The translations under genes and the position numbers were made by a program. From Scilla litardierei (Eukaryota; Streptophyta; Magnoliopsida; Asparagales; Asparagaceae): a stretch of DNA of 64,000 nt. Below, piece by piece: positions 1-11,300 of the stretch (position 1 is the first letter of the stretch; each line of letters starts with the position of its first letter). The stretch covers positions 201,985,600 through 202,049,599 of the forward strand of contig CM061141.1 of the NCBI GenBank assembly GCA_030789695.1, read 5' to 3'. The notes under the pieces are model-generated. The model was given only the letters and a program-made list of their open reading frames with translations. It was not told the origin of the DNA and did no database searches.

Positions 1-305
1 NNNNNNNNNNNNNNNNNNNNNNNNNNNNNNNNNNNNNNNNNNNNNNNNNNNNNNNNNNNNNNNNNNNNNNNNNNNNNNNNNNNNNNNNNNNNNNNNNNNN
101 NNNNNNNNNNNNNNNNNNNNNNNNNNNNNNNNNNNNNNNNNNNNNNNNNNNNNNNNNNNNNNNNNNNNNNNNNNNNNNNNNNNNNNNNNNNNNNNNNNNN
201 NNNNNNNNNNNNNNNNNNNNNNNNNNNNNNNNNNNNNNNNNNNNNNNNNNNNNNNNNNNNNNNNNNNNNNNNNNNNNNNNNNNNNNNNNNNNNNNNNNNN
301 NNNNN
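1..305. other. Assembly gap (N run)
   Basis: All bases are N, so nothing can be said about this stretch. The first real base is at 306. Confidence 1.
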
Positions 306-632
306 CACAATCTAATGATGTAAGTACTACATAGAGAAACGATCACTTCCCATGAAGCACCAAAAATGGAAAGAATATCTAAGAAGTAGAAATTGGCAAG
401 AACAATATCTAAGTTTGTAGATGATTCATCTTCCTAGCACCAATTGCTCTGACTTTCTACATTACACAGAAGGTCAACATATAGATCCCTGGTGACAATA
501 GTCTTATAACCAACATTTCAAATAACACCTGACATGGTACTATACCGATTAGTACTCATTACTAACAAATAGGCAACAAAGAATAATAATCCTTGCACGC
601 TTTGCTTTGCTAAAAAGTCAATAACAAATAGC

Positions 633-1163
633 TCAATGCCTGAAACACAAATTAGAATTGCGAACCTTGCATCCCAGAGAACAAAATTGGAACGAATCGA
701 GCAGACTCCGGCAGCAAATCTTGTAGTCGTTGGTAACACCTTTGCCCGGCCTAGGCTGGGGCCTTTCATTGAGGAACATGATCTTGGTGTGTTGATAATG
801 TAGGTCTGAATGCAGGAGATGTCGATGAATTTCGACACCTTGGAGACCCTGATCACATTGTTGTAAGATGACCTCTAAATCTAAACCAAGAACCAGACAA
901 TGACCATCAATTTTTAGAATCCAACAAAAACTCTTTTAATTGTGAAGAAAATGAGAAAGCAAGCAACCTGAACAACATGATGATTTTTCTGAGGAGGGGC
1001 AATAGCAACAGAGAACGCTTCATGTACAATCCAAGCAATACATGTTGCATTTGCTATTGTTCGAATTGTCGTGGATGTCGCAAGGGATGAAGAAATTCGC
1101 CCTCAGGAGAGGCTTCAACCATTGTGGCCCAAAATCTTCATTGCTTCCCATTCTATTAACCAT
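633..1163 (-). pseudogene. Broken PLATZ-family zinc-binding transcription factor gene
   Basis: PLATZ proteins are plant-specific zinc-dependent DNA-binding factors. Reading leftwards, exon A starts at the ATG at 1163 and encodes a recognisable PLATZ N-terminus (WLKPLLRANFFIPCDIH, then CNMYCLDC), but the next codons hold an in-frame TGA. Exon B begins after a plausible acceptor AG near 880 and reads [19 protein letters not shown] then IQTYIIN, after which a one-base frameshift is needed to continue with [14 protein letters not shown] and [14 protein letters not shown], ending at the stop at 633. The cysteine pair usually seen as CEIC is YKIC here, so a zinc ligand is lost. The His/Cys positions of the first zinc module are also scrambled around 980-1010. 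Stop, frameshift and lost ligands together say pseudogene. The family call rests on remembered consensus, not on a search, but several separate blocks agree. Confidence 0.82.
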
Positions 1164-2292
1164 CAGACCGGCCTTTCAAATTTTTTTAAGAAACAAAAAT
1201 ATGGCGTAATTGGGTTAAAAGATAGAAAGAATAAATGAATGATGAAACTGAGACATTACCATGAATTTCTTCAACGTGGTCTGGTAACCAACTTCTTTTC
1301 TATCATCGTAAAAAGAAGTGGAAAGTTTAATGTGTTCTGGCCAGAGATGCGCATCTATGTTACTCTCATTTAATATATTCAATATATGCAAATATTTGAT
1401 AAAAAACATGAAGACAGCTCCTAATCAATACTACACTTTTAAATTTAATTTAGAACGTATCCATATCATTATAAATGTGATGAACCCTCGTTATATTCTG
1501 ACTGACCATTCATAATTGTAATCTTAGCAATGAGGATAAATCGAAAAATTCCAGTAAAAAAGTAGTGCTTTTATTGGGTGGATTTAATTATATGCTATAA
1601 TTCTAGGGAACATTGCAAATATTGATTAAGAGCATAGAGATGGTGAGATTTTAGAGATGGTAAGAGCTTACTTTCCAGATTTAGACTATAGAGGCCAGGA
1701 AGAATTGCCGTAGCCCATGAGAGAACTTTCTGTAGAACCCTGCAAGAATCGTCAATTCAATTTATTGTCGTTAGACCATATTTTTTCATCATTTTCAATT
1801 GAGAAACAAATTAAGATAGTAAAATTCAGAACAATTGAGCAAGCATAGGAAATCAACCCAAGGGGGCAAAAAGTGACCATGAAGTCACACATATGTCAAA
1901 GCTCGTCTAATTATCAAAATCAGTCTCTATATTTAAATCCCTTTCATGTTAACATCACAAAAATGTATTAGCTAAATTTCTGAAGATGCTTTTCAAACAA
2001 TAAAATACAAATAATTTAATTTAATTTAGTTAAAATCGTTAATTTTTATTTTTCTAATCTGAATTTGTTTTTCAATTTTCTAAATTGAATGTAATCACCA
2101 TCATATAATTTCATCGAAAATTGGGGAAGAGGGTACAGACCGAGAGGGTGCTCCAACTTGAATGAACTCTTCACAAATGGATTCATCTTCGCTTTCTTTT
2201 TGGTCCTGCACTTTCAAACGATGATTAAATATAAAATATATGAATGATCACCCAAAAGAAAACCCTAATTTAATATAAAGATCAAATTGAAT
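1164..2292. other. AT-rich intergenic DNA, one possible small exon
   Basis: No gene is recognised. On the minus strand, after an acceptor-like TGCAG ending at 2206, a 35-codon stretch (2205-2101) reads as an acidic, serine-rich peptide ending in a stop. It could be a 3' terminal exon, but no upstream exon was found, so it is noted only as a possibility. Confidence 0.35.
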
Positions 2293-2720
2293 CATGTTTT
2301 TAGAACATCCAGATGAAGAAAAACAAAAAATCAAATAGCATACATGCTCTTCCCCCCAGATCAAGGCCGAACCTTCAAACCTCAATCCAAACCACACCAA
2401 AAATAAAATTTTGAAGATTACCCAACATACAAAATCATGTTTTTAGAACAACCAGATGAAGAAAAATAGAAAATCAAATAGCATACCTACTCTTCCCCCA
2501 GATCAAGGCTGAATCTTCAAATCGCAATCCAAACCACAAAAAAAATCGAAATTTGAAGATTACCCAACACACAAACTCATGTTTTTAGAACAACCAGATG
2601 AAGAAAAATAGAAAATCAAATAGCAAACCTGATCTTACCCCAGATCAAGGCCGAATCTTCAAATCTTAACCTAACCACACCAAAAATCAAATTTTGCAGA
2701 TTACCCAACACACAAAATCG
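2293..2720. repeat. Tandem repeat, ~142 bp unit, three copies plus decayed fourth
   Basis: The phrase CATGTTTTTAGAAC recurs at about 2293, 2436 and 2578, giving periods of 143 and 142 bp. Each unit continues with the same AGATGAAGAAAAA, CTTCCCCCAGATCAAGG and GATTACCCAACA blocks in the same order. A fourth, diverged unit begins near 2720 and fades out. The reading frames here are by-products of the repeat. Confidence 0.9.
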
Positions 2721-3179
2721 TGTCTTCTCTTCCCCTAGAGCAAGGCCGACACATCCAGATGTTCCCAAACCTGATCTTCTCCCAAATGAAGTAGCATGCC
2801 TTCTCTTCCCCCAGATTAAGTCCGACACATCCAGACCAAGGAGGGCCGTTCAGACTGCAAGCAGATGCATTGCCAACTGAAGGTGCGAGGGTTTGAGGGA
2901 TGAAGATGAATTGGCTGTGAAATGAGGGCTTTTCCCCCAACATTTTGAGGCTATGAACAAAGAAGGGATTTCCCCCCAAACATTTTGAGTTTCCCCCATT
3001 TTACCGATCTGTGCGCGTTGGAAAGCGTGCATTGGAAAGAGTGTGGCTGTGGGGCCATTCGCATACGTGGATATGTGGAAAGAGTGTGGCTGCGGGGCCA
3101 TTAGATGACTGGGACTAACAAACTTATGACTGGACTTATGACTGGGACAAAATTCAAAAAAGGTCCTCTTTTATAGAAT

Positions 3180-3181
<2 letters not shown>
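2721..3181. other. Unassigned sequence with a short local duplication
   Basis: No gene is recognised. A roughly 30-bp phrase containing GGAAAGAGTGTGGCTG and GGGGCCATT occurs twice between 3034 and 3101. Overlapping minus-strand frames have no recognisable protein content. Confidence 0.4.

Positions 3182-3224
<43 letters not shown>
3182..3224. repeat. (TA)n microsatellite
   Basis: Uninterrupted alternating TA of about 43 bp. It lies close to where similarity to the downstream LTR element's internal region fades, so it may mark the point where the element was cut off. Confidence 0.95.
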
Positions 3225-3230
<6 letters not shown>

Positions 3231-3983
3231 AATTCGAAAGATATAGGTTAGAAAAATTATAAGATGGTAATTAAAGATATTTTTTGATGAGAAACTTCGA
3301 AATTCAAAGAATGCATTCAAGTTAACCGAAAGGTAGGAAATCTAAGTTCATGCTTTTTTTCAAAGAATTGACAATGGGGGAGGAATTCGAAAAAATAATA
3401 TTGAAAATTCTTTAGAAGGATCGGGAGGCTGAATGGAAAAGATTCAAGGATTGGCGACTAACGACGAACGGATCACGTGATTCAAGGGTAAGGAAAAGAA
3501 TCGAATGATCCAAACATAAATATGACTAGGAGATGAACCATGAAAAGCCACGGTGGAATCCTACGGTTAATGGCACAGAAGGGTAATGATCAGAAAGATG
3601 CTAGAAGTCAGGGATTCTAATTATCGGGCAGTCTAAAGATCAGGAGAACTCGGCACTAAGACTTCCTAATGAGCTAGACTGTAATCAGGATCTAAGGGGA
3701 ATGTTCCTAAGAGAATCAAGGTTATGTTCTGCTGGGCCCGAAGTCGATGGACCCGAGCGGACAACTAAAAGAAGGGATGTAGAAATCTAACATGGTAAGA
3801 GTCAAGTGTGGGCTACTAAGGTATCCTAGGACGAGGATGACTAAATCTTAACCAAGGTGTCAAACTATCAAACCTGGATGTCTATCTAAGTCTTCCTACC
3901 ATCTAAGACTGGAAAACCCTAATTTAGACTTGTATATGGATATTAAATGAATGTGATACTCTTATTGTTCCGAAATTTTGCAT

Positions 3984-4009
3984 GACCTGCATGGGCCACT
4001 ACTAAAACC
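3984..4009 (-). other. Conserved primer-side leader next to the 5' LTR
   Basis: The 26 bp abutting the LTR (ACCTGCATGGGCCA then ACTAAAACC on the plus strand) are almost unchanged beside all three 5' LTRs (also 33264-33289 and 62536-62561). This is where a primer-binding site should be. The usual plant initiator-Met complement (TGGTATCAGAGC) is not there, and I cannot name the tRNA. Confidence 0.6.
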
Positions 4010-7000
4010 TGTCACGCTCCGCGTACCAAAACAACGGAGGCGAAGCGTGACTAAGGCCCGCTTAGGCCAGAGCTGAGAAGCTCGGACCCAATAAGCGTCT
4101 GTAGGGGGTACCATTTTAAAATTTTCGGGTTCTTGCATTTATAAAGTTCAAAACAACAGAAAGCATAAAAAAGAAGTTGCATTCATTAATATAAAGAGTT
4201 AATATCCAGCGAGTACGAAAGTCTAAAGAGAGGGAAGCCTAAGCATGGCAACAAACTATCGAAAGTGCAAACTAAAAGTAGTAACCTCTGAAAGGTGGCA
4301 CCTGAAAAGTCCCCAAGGTCTGGCCCTCGTCAGCACGTACTCTATGTTGACGTCCTCGGGCTCCACGTATTCCGGAAGTCCGCCGCATCCACGAACTCTG
4401 GCTCGACACCTGACGTACAGCACCAAAAGAAAGGAACTGTACGTTAGGTAAAATCTACAAAAGAGGTCAGACTCTACTGCAAGTGTACTGAACTATTAAA
4501 CATCATTTTACTGGTTGATTAGCATGCTGGGGTTATAACATAGTAACAAAAAGAAGTAATGTAGCAGGAAAGTAAAGCGCAGCAAGCAGTAGTCGTAGTG
4601 TGTGCTACCGACTACGGGACTATCCTAAAGGTGATGGGACACGACGGAACAAGACAAGACAAGACGGACATGACACGTGAGACACGAAGGGTTCACGCCT
4701 TACGGTTCGAGGGGTATCAGACCCTCTCCCCGTGCGCACGCTAAACCCTACCCCAAACTCCGGAACTCAGGACAAGAAGTACAGAGATCACTTCCGCTAA
4801 GGAAGCACTTGAAACGCCCGTAGGCTTTTTGTATCATGGAGATCACTTCCGCTAAGGAAGCATCTGAAACGCCCGTTGGCTTTTTGTATCACAGAGATCA
4901 CTTCCGCTAGGGAAGCATCTAAAACGCCCGTAGGCTTTTTGTGTAACAGGGACATGACATAACCAGTGTACGGGAGATGTTATTCTAGGGTGTCCACACG
5001 CACGCACACACAAGATAGTCCTACGGTGTCAAAAGTTGTTGTTTGTCGAGCTTAGAATTCGTCGTCAAGTCTAAGTCGTCAGGGCGACCCGGACGCTATC
5101 ATTTCACGTCCGGTTCTATTCACTCACAGTCTAACAGTTCTAGCAATTTAAGACCAAGCACGGTCAAAAAGCAAGTGAATACACTTGCCTGCGGTGGCGA
5201 GTGTTTCATCTGTCCGGGTCGTCTCGCCCAGTCGTCGCGTTCGCGATAGTCCGTCTGAAACAGGTCACGGCGACGGTGTCAGGTAGTGTTTTTCAATAAA
5301 TCCTATTTAGGTTTGTTTCTAGGTTAGACGTGGCTACCCTAACAGTTCAGAGTCAAGTTTGACTGTTCAGCCTACTCGACTAGTCTACCCTATATGCACA
5401 GTTCAAAAGTCCGATCGTTGAATCTACTGTTTCACAACGTACTCGACTAGTCTACCCTATATGCACAGTTCAAAAGTCCGATCGTTGAATCTACTGTTTC
5501 ACAACGTTTTTAGGGAGCAGAAAAATAAATTTAGTTACAGTTGTCCGATTTTAGTTAGGTTTTCAGTTTTGCTACAGCGTGTGTTTTGCTACGAGTAAGG
5601 GGCTAACCTCTCCAGTGTCTGGGGTAGTGCGGACGTAGCGTCTGAAAGGTCGAAGATCTGCGTCGCCTACGGCGTCTCGACTACGGGTAGCATAGCCAGA
5701 CACGTTCTGGTAGCGGACTGGAGGTGAGGGCAGTGAGCAGGGACTAGACAGCGTGTGGTGAGCAGATCTGTGGGTGTCGGGTGTCGTGAAAGCGTCAACG
5801 GCTACGGAAGGGCACGTACAGTGATGAGGAGGGCAAAACAGTGGACTAGGGGACGTCGGGAATGGTATTTGTGATGTCGGACAAGGAGCACAGGAGATAG
5901 CCGTGTACCGAGAAACGTCAGGGGGCTGTCGGGGGACGACCGAGCGGAGCGGGCGGCTGCACGCTCTGCGGTGGGGCCGGAAAAGTGATCAGGCCGGTGG
6001 TTGGGGAGCACATAGAAACGGCGGTGCGGCGTCAGGCGGTGACGCGCGTTCGGGGTGCTGCAACGGCGGTGCACGGTGGAAATCGTGGAGAGCGGCGCTG
6101 TGCGGGGAGCGCAGCAGGCGGCCGGGGCTACGCAGGCAGGCGGCACAGCAGCGACGGGGCTCTGCGGATGGGCGGCGTGTGCTGTACAGAGATGGGGTCA
6201 CGGCGACGCGGCCCTTGTGCGGCGGCGAAAGAGGGAAAGACGCGGCGGTGGAAACGCGATGGCTGTGCGACGGGGCGCTGGAAGAGCGCCGCGCGGCGGG
6301 AAAGGCGGCGCGAAGCTCTGCGCCGGCGCGGAGAGCCGTGGAGCGGAGGCACAGCAAATTTGCGGAGCGGCGGCCGTGGAAGGCGGTGGGGATGAGGGCG
6401 GAGCGCGCTGATGCGGGTCAGAGCTGCGCGATGCGGCGGTCGGAGGGGGGGTAGGCTGAGGAAGGGAAAGGAGGGGAAGGAGGAAGGAGAGAGGAGATCG
6501 GGGGTCTTATTTTGTTGGCGACGGCTGAAGGGAAGGCGGCCCTAGGGCTGTGAACGAGATTGGGAAAAAGTTAGGGTTATGTTAGGGTTAGGGTTTAATT
6601 AATAATAATGAATTGATATGTAACCCTAGTATTATAGCTGAAAGGGGGGATATATAGGGTTAGTGGGTGTGTAGTTTGGGGAAAGTCTAGAGGACGAATA
6701 GAAGAGCAGTTTAGGATAGATAATAATGAAAATATTTAGGGAAAAATATCAGATCTGATATCATTCCGAATTTTGAATCTGATTGGGGAGATCGACGGTC
6801 GATATTTATCCGAGTGATATCTCTCAATCCGGGCGTCAGAAAAATAATCCAAAAATACCGGGGCGATCGTGAAGATGAGACGCACAGATCTACAAAGCCT
6901 GATCGTGCGCTACGCCTATTAAAAATTAATGTAAAATTGGAAACGGTGTTTTGAGTCAAAAGACTAAAACGCCCCTATCATTCAAAGTCGTTTTGTGAGA

Positions 7001-7295
7001 AAACGAGCCGTGAAACGACATTCCCAAAAATTACTATAAAATTCTACACTCCAAAACGATCGCAACGGCATATCACATCGCATATGCCGGAGCCCGGAAA
7101 TAGCCAAATAAAATACGTGCACAAAAAAGCACGTGCACGCAGAAAAATCATAAGGTCGGAAAGCGACCGTTACACAAGGTGCTACGGCCCTATCGACATT
7201 AACGACACGACTCTCATACAAAGCAACAAACCAATCAGGTACCCAAAATTTCTATACGCACAGCCGTATAACGTATAGTGAGTACCGGCCGTTAC
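4010..7295 (-). repeat. 5' LTR of the truncated element (3286 bp)
   Basis: The LTR begins TGTCACGCTCCG and ends GGCCGTTACA, the same termini as the LTRs at 27367, 33290 and 55138. The block GCGAAGCGTGACTAAGG near 4040 is shared with those LTRs. Three units of a ~55-bp repeat lie at 4786-4950, and a 67-bp direct duplication at 5373-5506. A GC-rich segment (about 5800-6540) corresponds in position to 35631-36023 of the other family member. On the minus strand a TATA box (TATATA, 6651-6656) sits about 640 bp inside the LTR start, so U3 would be about 640 bp and R/U5 very long. Confidence 0.88.
4786..4950 (-). repeat. Three ~55-bp hairpin-bearing tandem units in the LTR
   Basis: Each unit contains CTTCC-gcta(a/g)-GGAAG, a 5-bp stem, followed by GCC-cgta/cgtt-GGC, a 3-bp stem that reads as a tetraloop hairpin on the minus-strand transcript. 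The unit is homologous to the seven and four units in the 27367-36694 element and analogous to the ~58-bp units at 55938-56104. Confidence 0.8.
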
Positions 7296-7358
7296 AGAGA
7301 AGGTACAAAAATCCAAGGTTCTATTTATTTATCTTTTCTGCGATAATGCAGTAAATAA

Positions 7359-7928
7359 TTGATTCCAAGTCCAATTAGTTGTATGAATTGTTTTATATAT
7401 GATAATATGGATTTTACAAAAGAATTTACTACCGCACAGATTTTTAAGAGTAGAGACGAGCTGTTTAAGTGGATAAAGAACGTCGGCCATGTGATTGTTA
7501 CCAAGTCGACGAGTTTGAGTAAAACTTCCAATAGGATTCCTGCTGTTTACTTTGCAAGTGAAAGAAGCGGGGTTTATAGGGGACACCGAAAGGAAAAAAA
7601 GACCGATCGGCCAGTTAAAACCAAGAAGTGTCAATGTTCGTTCTCATTGCGTGGTAATATGGTGGGCGTCGGCGTTGGCATTGAGAAGTGGATGTTAACA
7701 GTCGTTGATGGCAGGCACAACCATCAAGCTGCTAATTAAGTCGAGGGCCATTCCGACGACGGGAAGTTGCAGGGAAAGGAGGTGGAATCATTGAGAGATT
7801 TGGCAAATAGCACGCTGATACCGGCTGAAATTTTCAAAGTCCTGAAGAAAAATCCAACCTTCAATGCAACCTCCAAGGGCATCAATTTAAAAAGCATGTC
7901 ACCGATGAAAAAGGGACAAGAATGTTGA
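7359..7928 (+). pseudogene. N-terminal fragment of a Mutator-like (FAR1-type) transposase
   Basis: The first open part (7359-7736; useful homology begins near the second Met at about 7404) ends with WMLTVVDGRHNHQ, the zinc-coordinating end of the FAR1/WRKY-GCM1-type DNA-binding domain of plant MULE transposases. A TAA at 7737-7739 interrupts it, but the same frame continues with VEGHS, then a linker and IFKVLKKNPTFNATSKGI, matching the 'HNH...EGHS...ILxxLK' layout of the family, until a stop at 7926. Nothing resembling the DDE catalytic domain follows; instead the 83-bp satellite begins within 400 bp. The fragment is inferred to be the 5' end of a dead MULE of the type whose C-terminal half (OTU class) survives at 53703-55137, although the two are separate copies. 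Confidence 0.72.
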
Positions 7929-8315
7929 TGTTGAAAAAAAGTTGGAGGAGTTAGCATCGCCGTTGAATCCTGAAGGGTAGCCGCTGGTCATATCCCTTCG
8001 ACTTAAGTTATTTGGCAAAGAATCCATTACGCTGTGGCAGCAGGATGGCCTGCTGGGAATGCGATAAGGATGCAGACATTGAAAGAAATGTTAGTAGGTA
8101 TTGATGACATTGTTTTATTGTAAGAAATTAAAAGATATGTTTCCCATATTGCTACCATTGATGACATTGATTTATTGTAAGCTATAACGTTGTATACATG
8201 TAATCAGATTTTTTGAATCATATTGTCCACATGGTAGCATAAATTTTTATCATGTCTGTCAAAATGTGCACATGTAACATCTGTATGGCTTGATGTCGTT
8301 TATCAAACAAATTAC
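7929..8315. other. Transition from MULE fragment to satellite
   Basis: Non-coding. A short phrase (ATTGATGACATTG then TTTATTGTAAG) occurs twice, near 8099 and 8157. At the end the sequence takes on the GCACAACGGGGAGAAATTTTGCC character of the satellite. Confidence 0.5.
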
Positions 8316-11300
8316 CCGTCGTGCGAACGACATGCACAACGGGGAGAAATTTTGCCAGTCGTGCGCTCGGATGGATATTGCTTCACATTAGGCCTTTTCA
8401 TCCCCGCACACGATGCACACAACAGGGCGTAATACTCCCCGTCAAGATCGGGGATGGATAGTGCTTTGGACTAGGCATTTTAACCCTCATGCACTACGCG
8501 CACAACGAGGCATAATTTTGCACGTCGTGCACGGGGATGGATACTGCTTCACTCTTGGCATTTTAACCCCCGCGCACGACGCGCACATGGGGCGCAATGT
8601 TACCTGTCATGCGCAGGGATGGATAGTGCTTCACTCTTGGTGTTTTAACCCACGTGCACGACACGCACATCGGGGCGCAATTTTGCCGGTCGTGCGCGGG
8701 GATGGATAGTTCTTCACTCTTAGCGTTCTAACCCCTGCACACGATGAGCACAACGGGGCGCAATTTTGCCGGTCATGCACGGGGATGGATAGTGATTCAC
8801 TCTTGGCGTTTTACCCCCCGCACACGACGCGCACAACGGAGCACAATTTTGCCGGTCGTGTGCGGGGATGGATACTGCTTCAGACTAGGCCTTTTAACCC
8901 CCGTGCACAACGTGCACAACGGGGAGAAATTTTGTCAGTCGTGCGCAGGGATGGATAATGCTTCACTCTTGGCGTTTTAACCCCCGCGCACGACGCGCAC
9001 AATGGGATGCAATTTTGCAGGTCGTGCGCGGGAATGGATAGTGCTTCACTCTTAGCGTTTTAACCCCCGCACACGACGCACACAACGGGTCGCAATTTTG
9101 CCGGTCATGCATGGGGATGGATAGTGCTTCACTCATGGCGTTTTAACCCCCGCGCATGATGCGTACAACGGGTCGCAATTTTACCGGTCGTGCTCGGGGA
9201 TGGATAGTGCTTCACCCTTGGTGTTTTACCCCCCCCCCCCCCCCCGCACGATGCGCACAACGGGTCACAATTTTGCCGGTCGTGGACGGCGATGGATAGT
9301 GCTTTGCTCTTGGCGTTTTAACCCCCGCACACAACGCGCACAACGGGTCGCAATTTTGCCCGTCGTGCGCAGGGATGGATATTGCTTCACTCTTGGCATT
9401 TTTAACCCCTGCACACGACGCGCACAACGTGGCTTAATTTTACCGGCCGTGAGCGAGGATGGATAGAGCTTCACTGCTGGCGTTTTAACCCCCGCGCACG
9501 ACACGTACAACGTGGCATAATTTTGCCGGTCGTGCGTGGGGATGGATATTGCTTCACTCTTGGCGTTTTAACCGTCGTGCATGACGCGCATAACGGGGCG
9601 CAATTTTGCCGGTCGTGCACATGGATGGATAGTGCTTCTCTCTTGGCGTTTTAACCCCCGCGCACGACGTGCACAACGGGTCACAATTTTGCACGTCATG
9701 CGCGGGGATGGATATTGCTTCACTCTTATCGTTTTAACCCTAGCGCACGACGCGCACAACGGGGCTTAAATTTGCAGGTCGTGCGCGGGGATGGATAGTG
9801 CTTCACTCTTGGCGTTTTAACCCCCACGCACGATGCGGACAGCGGGGCGCAATTTTGCCGGTCGTGCGTGGGGATGGATAGTGCTTCACTCTTGGCATTT
9901 TAACACCCGCGCACGATGCGCACAATGGGTCGCAATTTTGCCCGTCGTGCGCGGGGATGGATATTGCTTCACTATTGGCATTTTAACCCCCGCACACGAC
10001 GTGCACAACTGGGCTTAATTTTACCGGTCGTGCGCGGAGATGGATAGTGCTTCACTCTTGGCGTTTTAACCACATCGCACGACGTGCACAACGGGTCACA
10101 ATTTTGCCGGTCCTGCGCGGGGATGGACATTGCTTCACTCTTGGCGTTTTAACCCCCGCTCACGACGCGCACAACAGGGCTTAATTTTGTCGGTCGTGCG
10201 CGGGGATGGATAGTGCTTTACTCTTATCGTTTTAACCCCCGCACATGATGCAGACAGCGGGGCACAATTTCGCAGATAGTGCGCGGGGATGGATAGTGCT
10301 TCACTCTTGGTGTTTTAACACACATGCACGTTGTGCACAACGGGTCGCAATTTTGCTGTCGTGCGCGGGGATGGATATTGCTTCACTCTTGGCATTTTAA
10401 CCCCCGCCCACGATGCGCACAACGGGGCTTAATTTTACTGGTCGTGTGCGGAGATGGATAGTGCTTCACTCTTGGCGTTTTAACCACCACGCACGATGCG
10501 CACAACGGGTCGCAATTTTGCCGGTCATGCGTGGGGATGGACATTGCTTCACTCTTGGAGTTTTAACCCCCATGCACGACACGCATAACAGGGCTTAACT
10601 TTTCTGGTCGTCCGCGGGGACGGATATTGCTTCACTGTTTGCGTTTTAACCCCCACGCACGATGCACACTACGGGTCACAATTTTGCTGGTCGTGTGCAG
10701 GAATGGATATTGCTTCACTCTTGGCGTTTTAACCCTCGTGCACGATACCCACAACGGGGCTAAATTTGCAAGTGGAGCAAGGGGATGGATTATGCTTCAC
10801 TGTTGGGGTTTTAACCCCCCCGCACGACGTGCACAACGGGTCGTAATTTTGCCGGTCGTGCGCGGGGATGGCTAGAGCTTCACTCTTGGCGTTTTAACAC
10901 CCGCGCACAACGCGCACAACGGGTCGTAATTTTGCCGGTCGTGCGCGGGGATGGATATTCCTTCACTCTTGGCATTTTAACGCCCGCGCACGACGTGCAC
11001 AACGTGGCTTAATTTTGCCGGTCGTGCGCGGGGATGGATAGTACTTCATTGTTGGCATTTTTACCCCCGTGCACGACGCGCACAACGGGGCGAAATTTTG
11101 CCATTTGTGCGCGGGGATAGAAAGTGCTTCACTCTTGGCATTTTAACCCCCGTGCACGATGCGCACAGCGGGGCTTAATTTGTCGGTCGTGTGCGGGGAT
11201 GGATTGTGCTTCACTGTTGGCGTTTTAACCCACCAGCACGACGCGCACAATGGGACGCAATTTTGCCGGTCGTGCGCGGGGATGGATAGTGCTTCACTCT

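Larger units (their letters stand above)
3226..7295 (-). mobile_element. Truncated non-autonomous LTR retrotransposon: internal stub plus 5' LTR
   Basis: The element runs on the minus strand. Its 5' LTR is the right-hand part (4010-7295) and 3226-4009 is what remains of the internal region. From about 3400 the internal part resembles the internal end of the complete element near 32690-33289, including the blocks AGTCAGGG(A/G)T, CTAATTATCGGG and TGCTGGGCCCGAAGTCG. No gag or pol reading exists. The left (3' LTR) side is absent, so no target-site duplication can be checked. It is older or more diverged than the 27367-36694 copy. Confidence 0.8.

Noticed and set aside
5802..6454. GC-rich frames up to 183 codons on both strands
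   Set aside because: They lie inside an LTR, overlap in several frames, and consist of Arg/Ala/Gly-rich composition expected from GC-rich DNA lacking stops.
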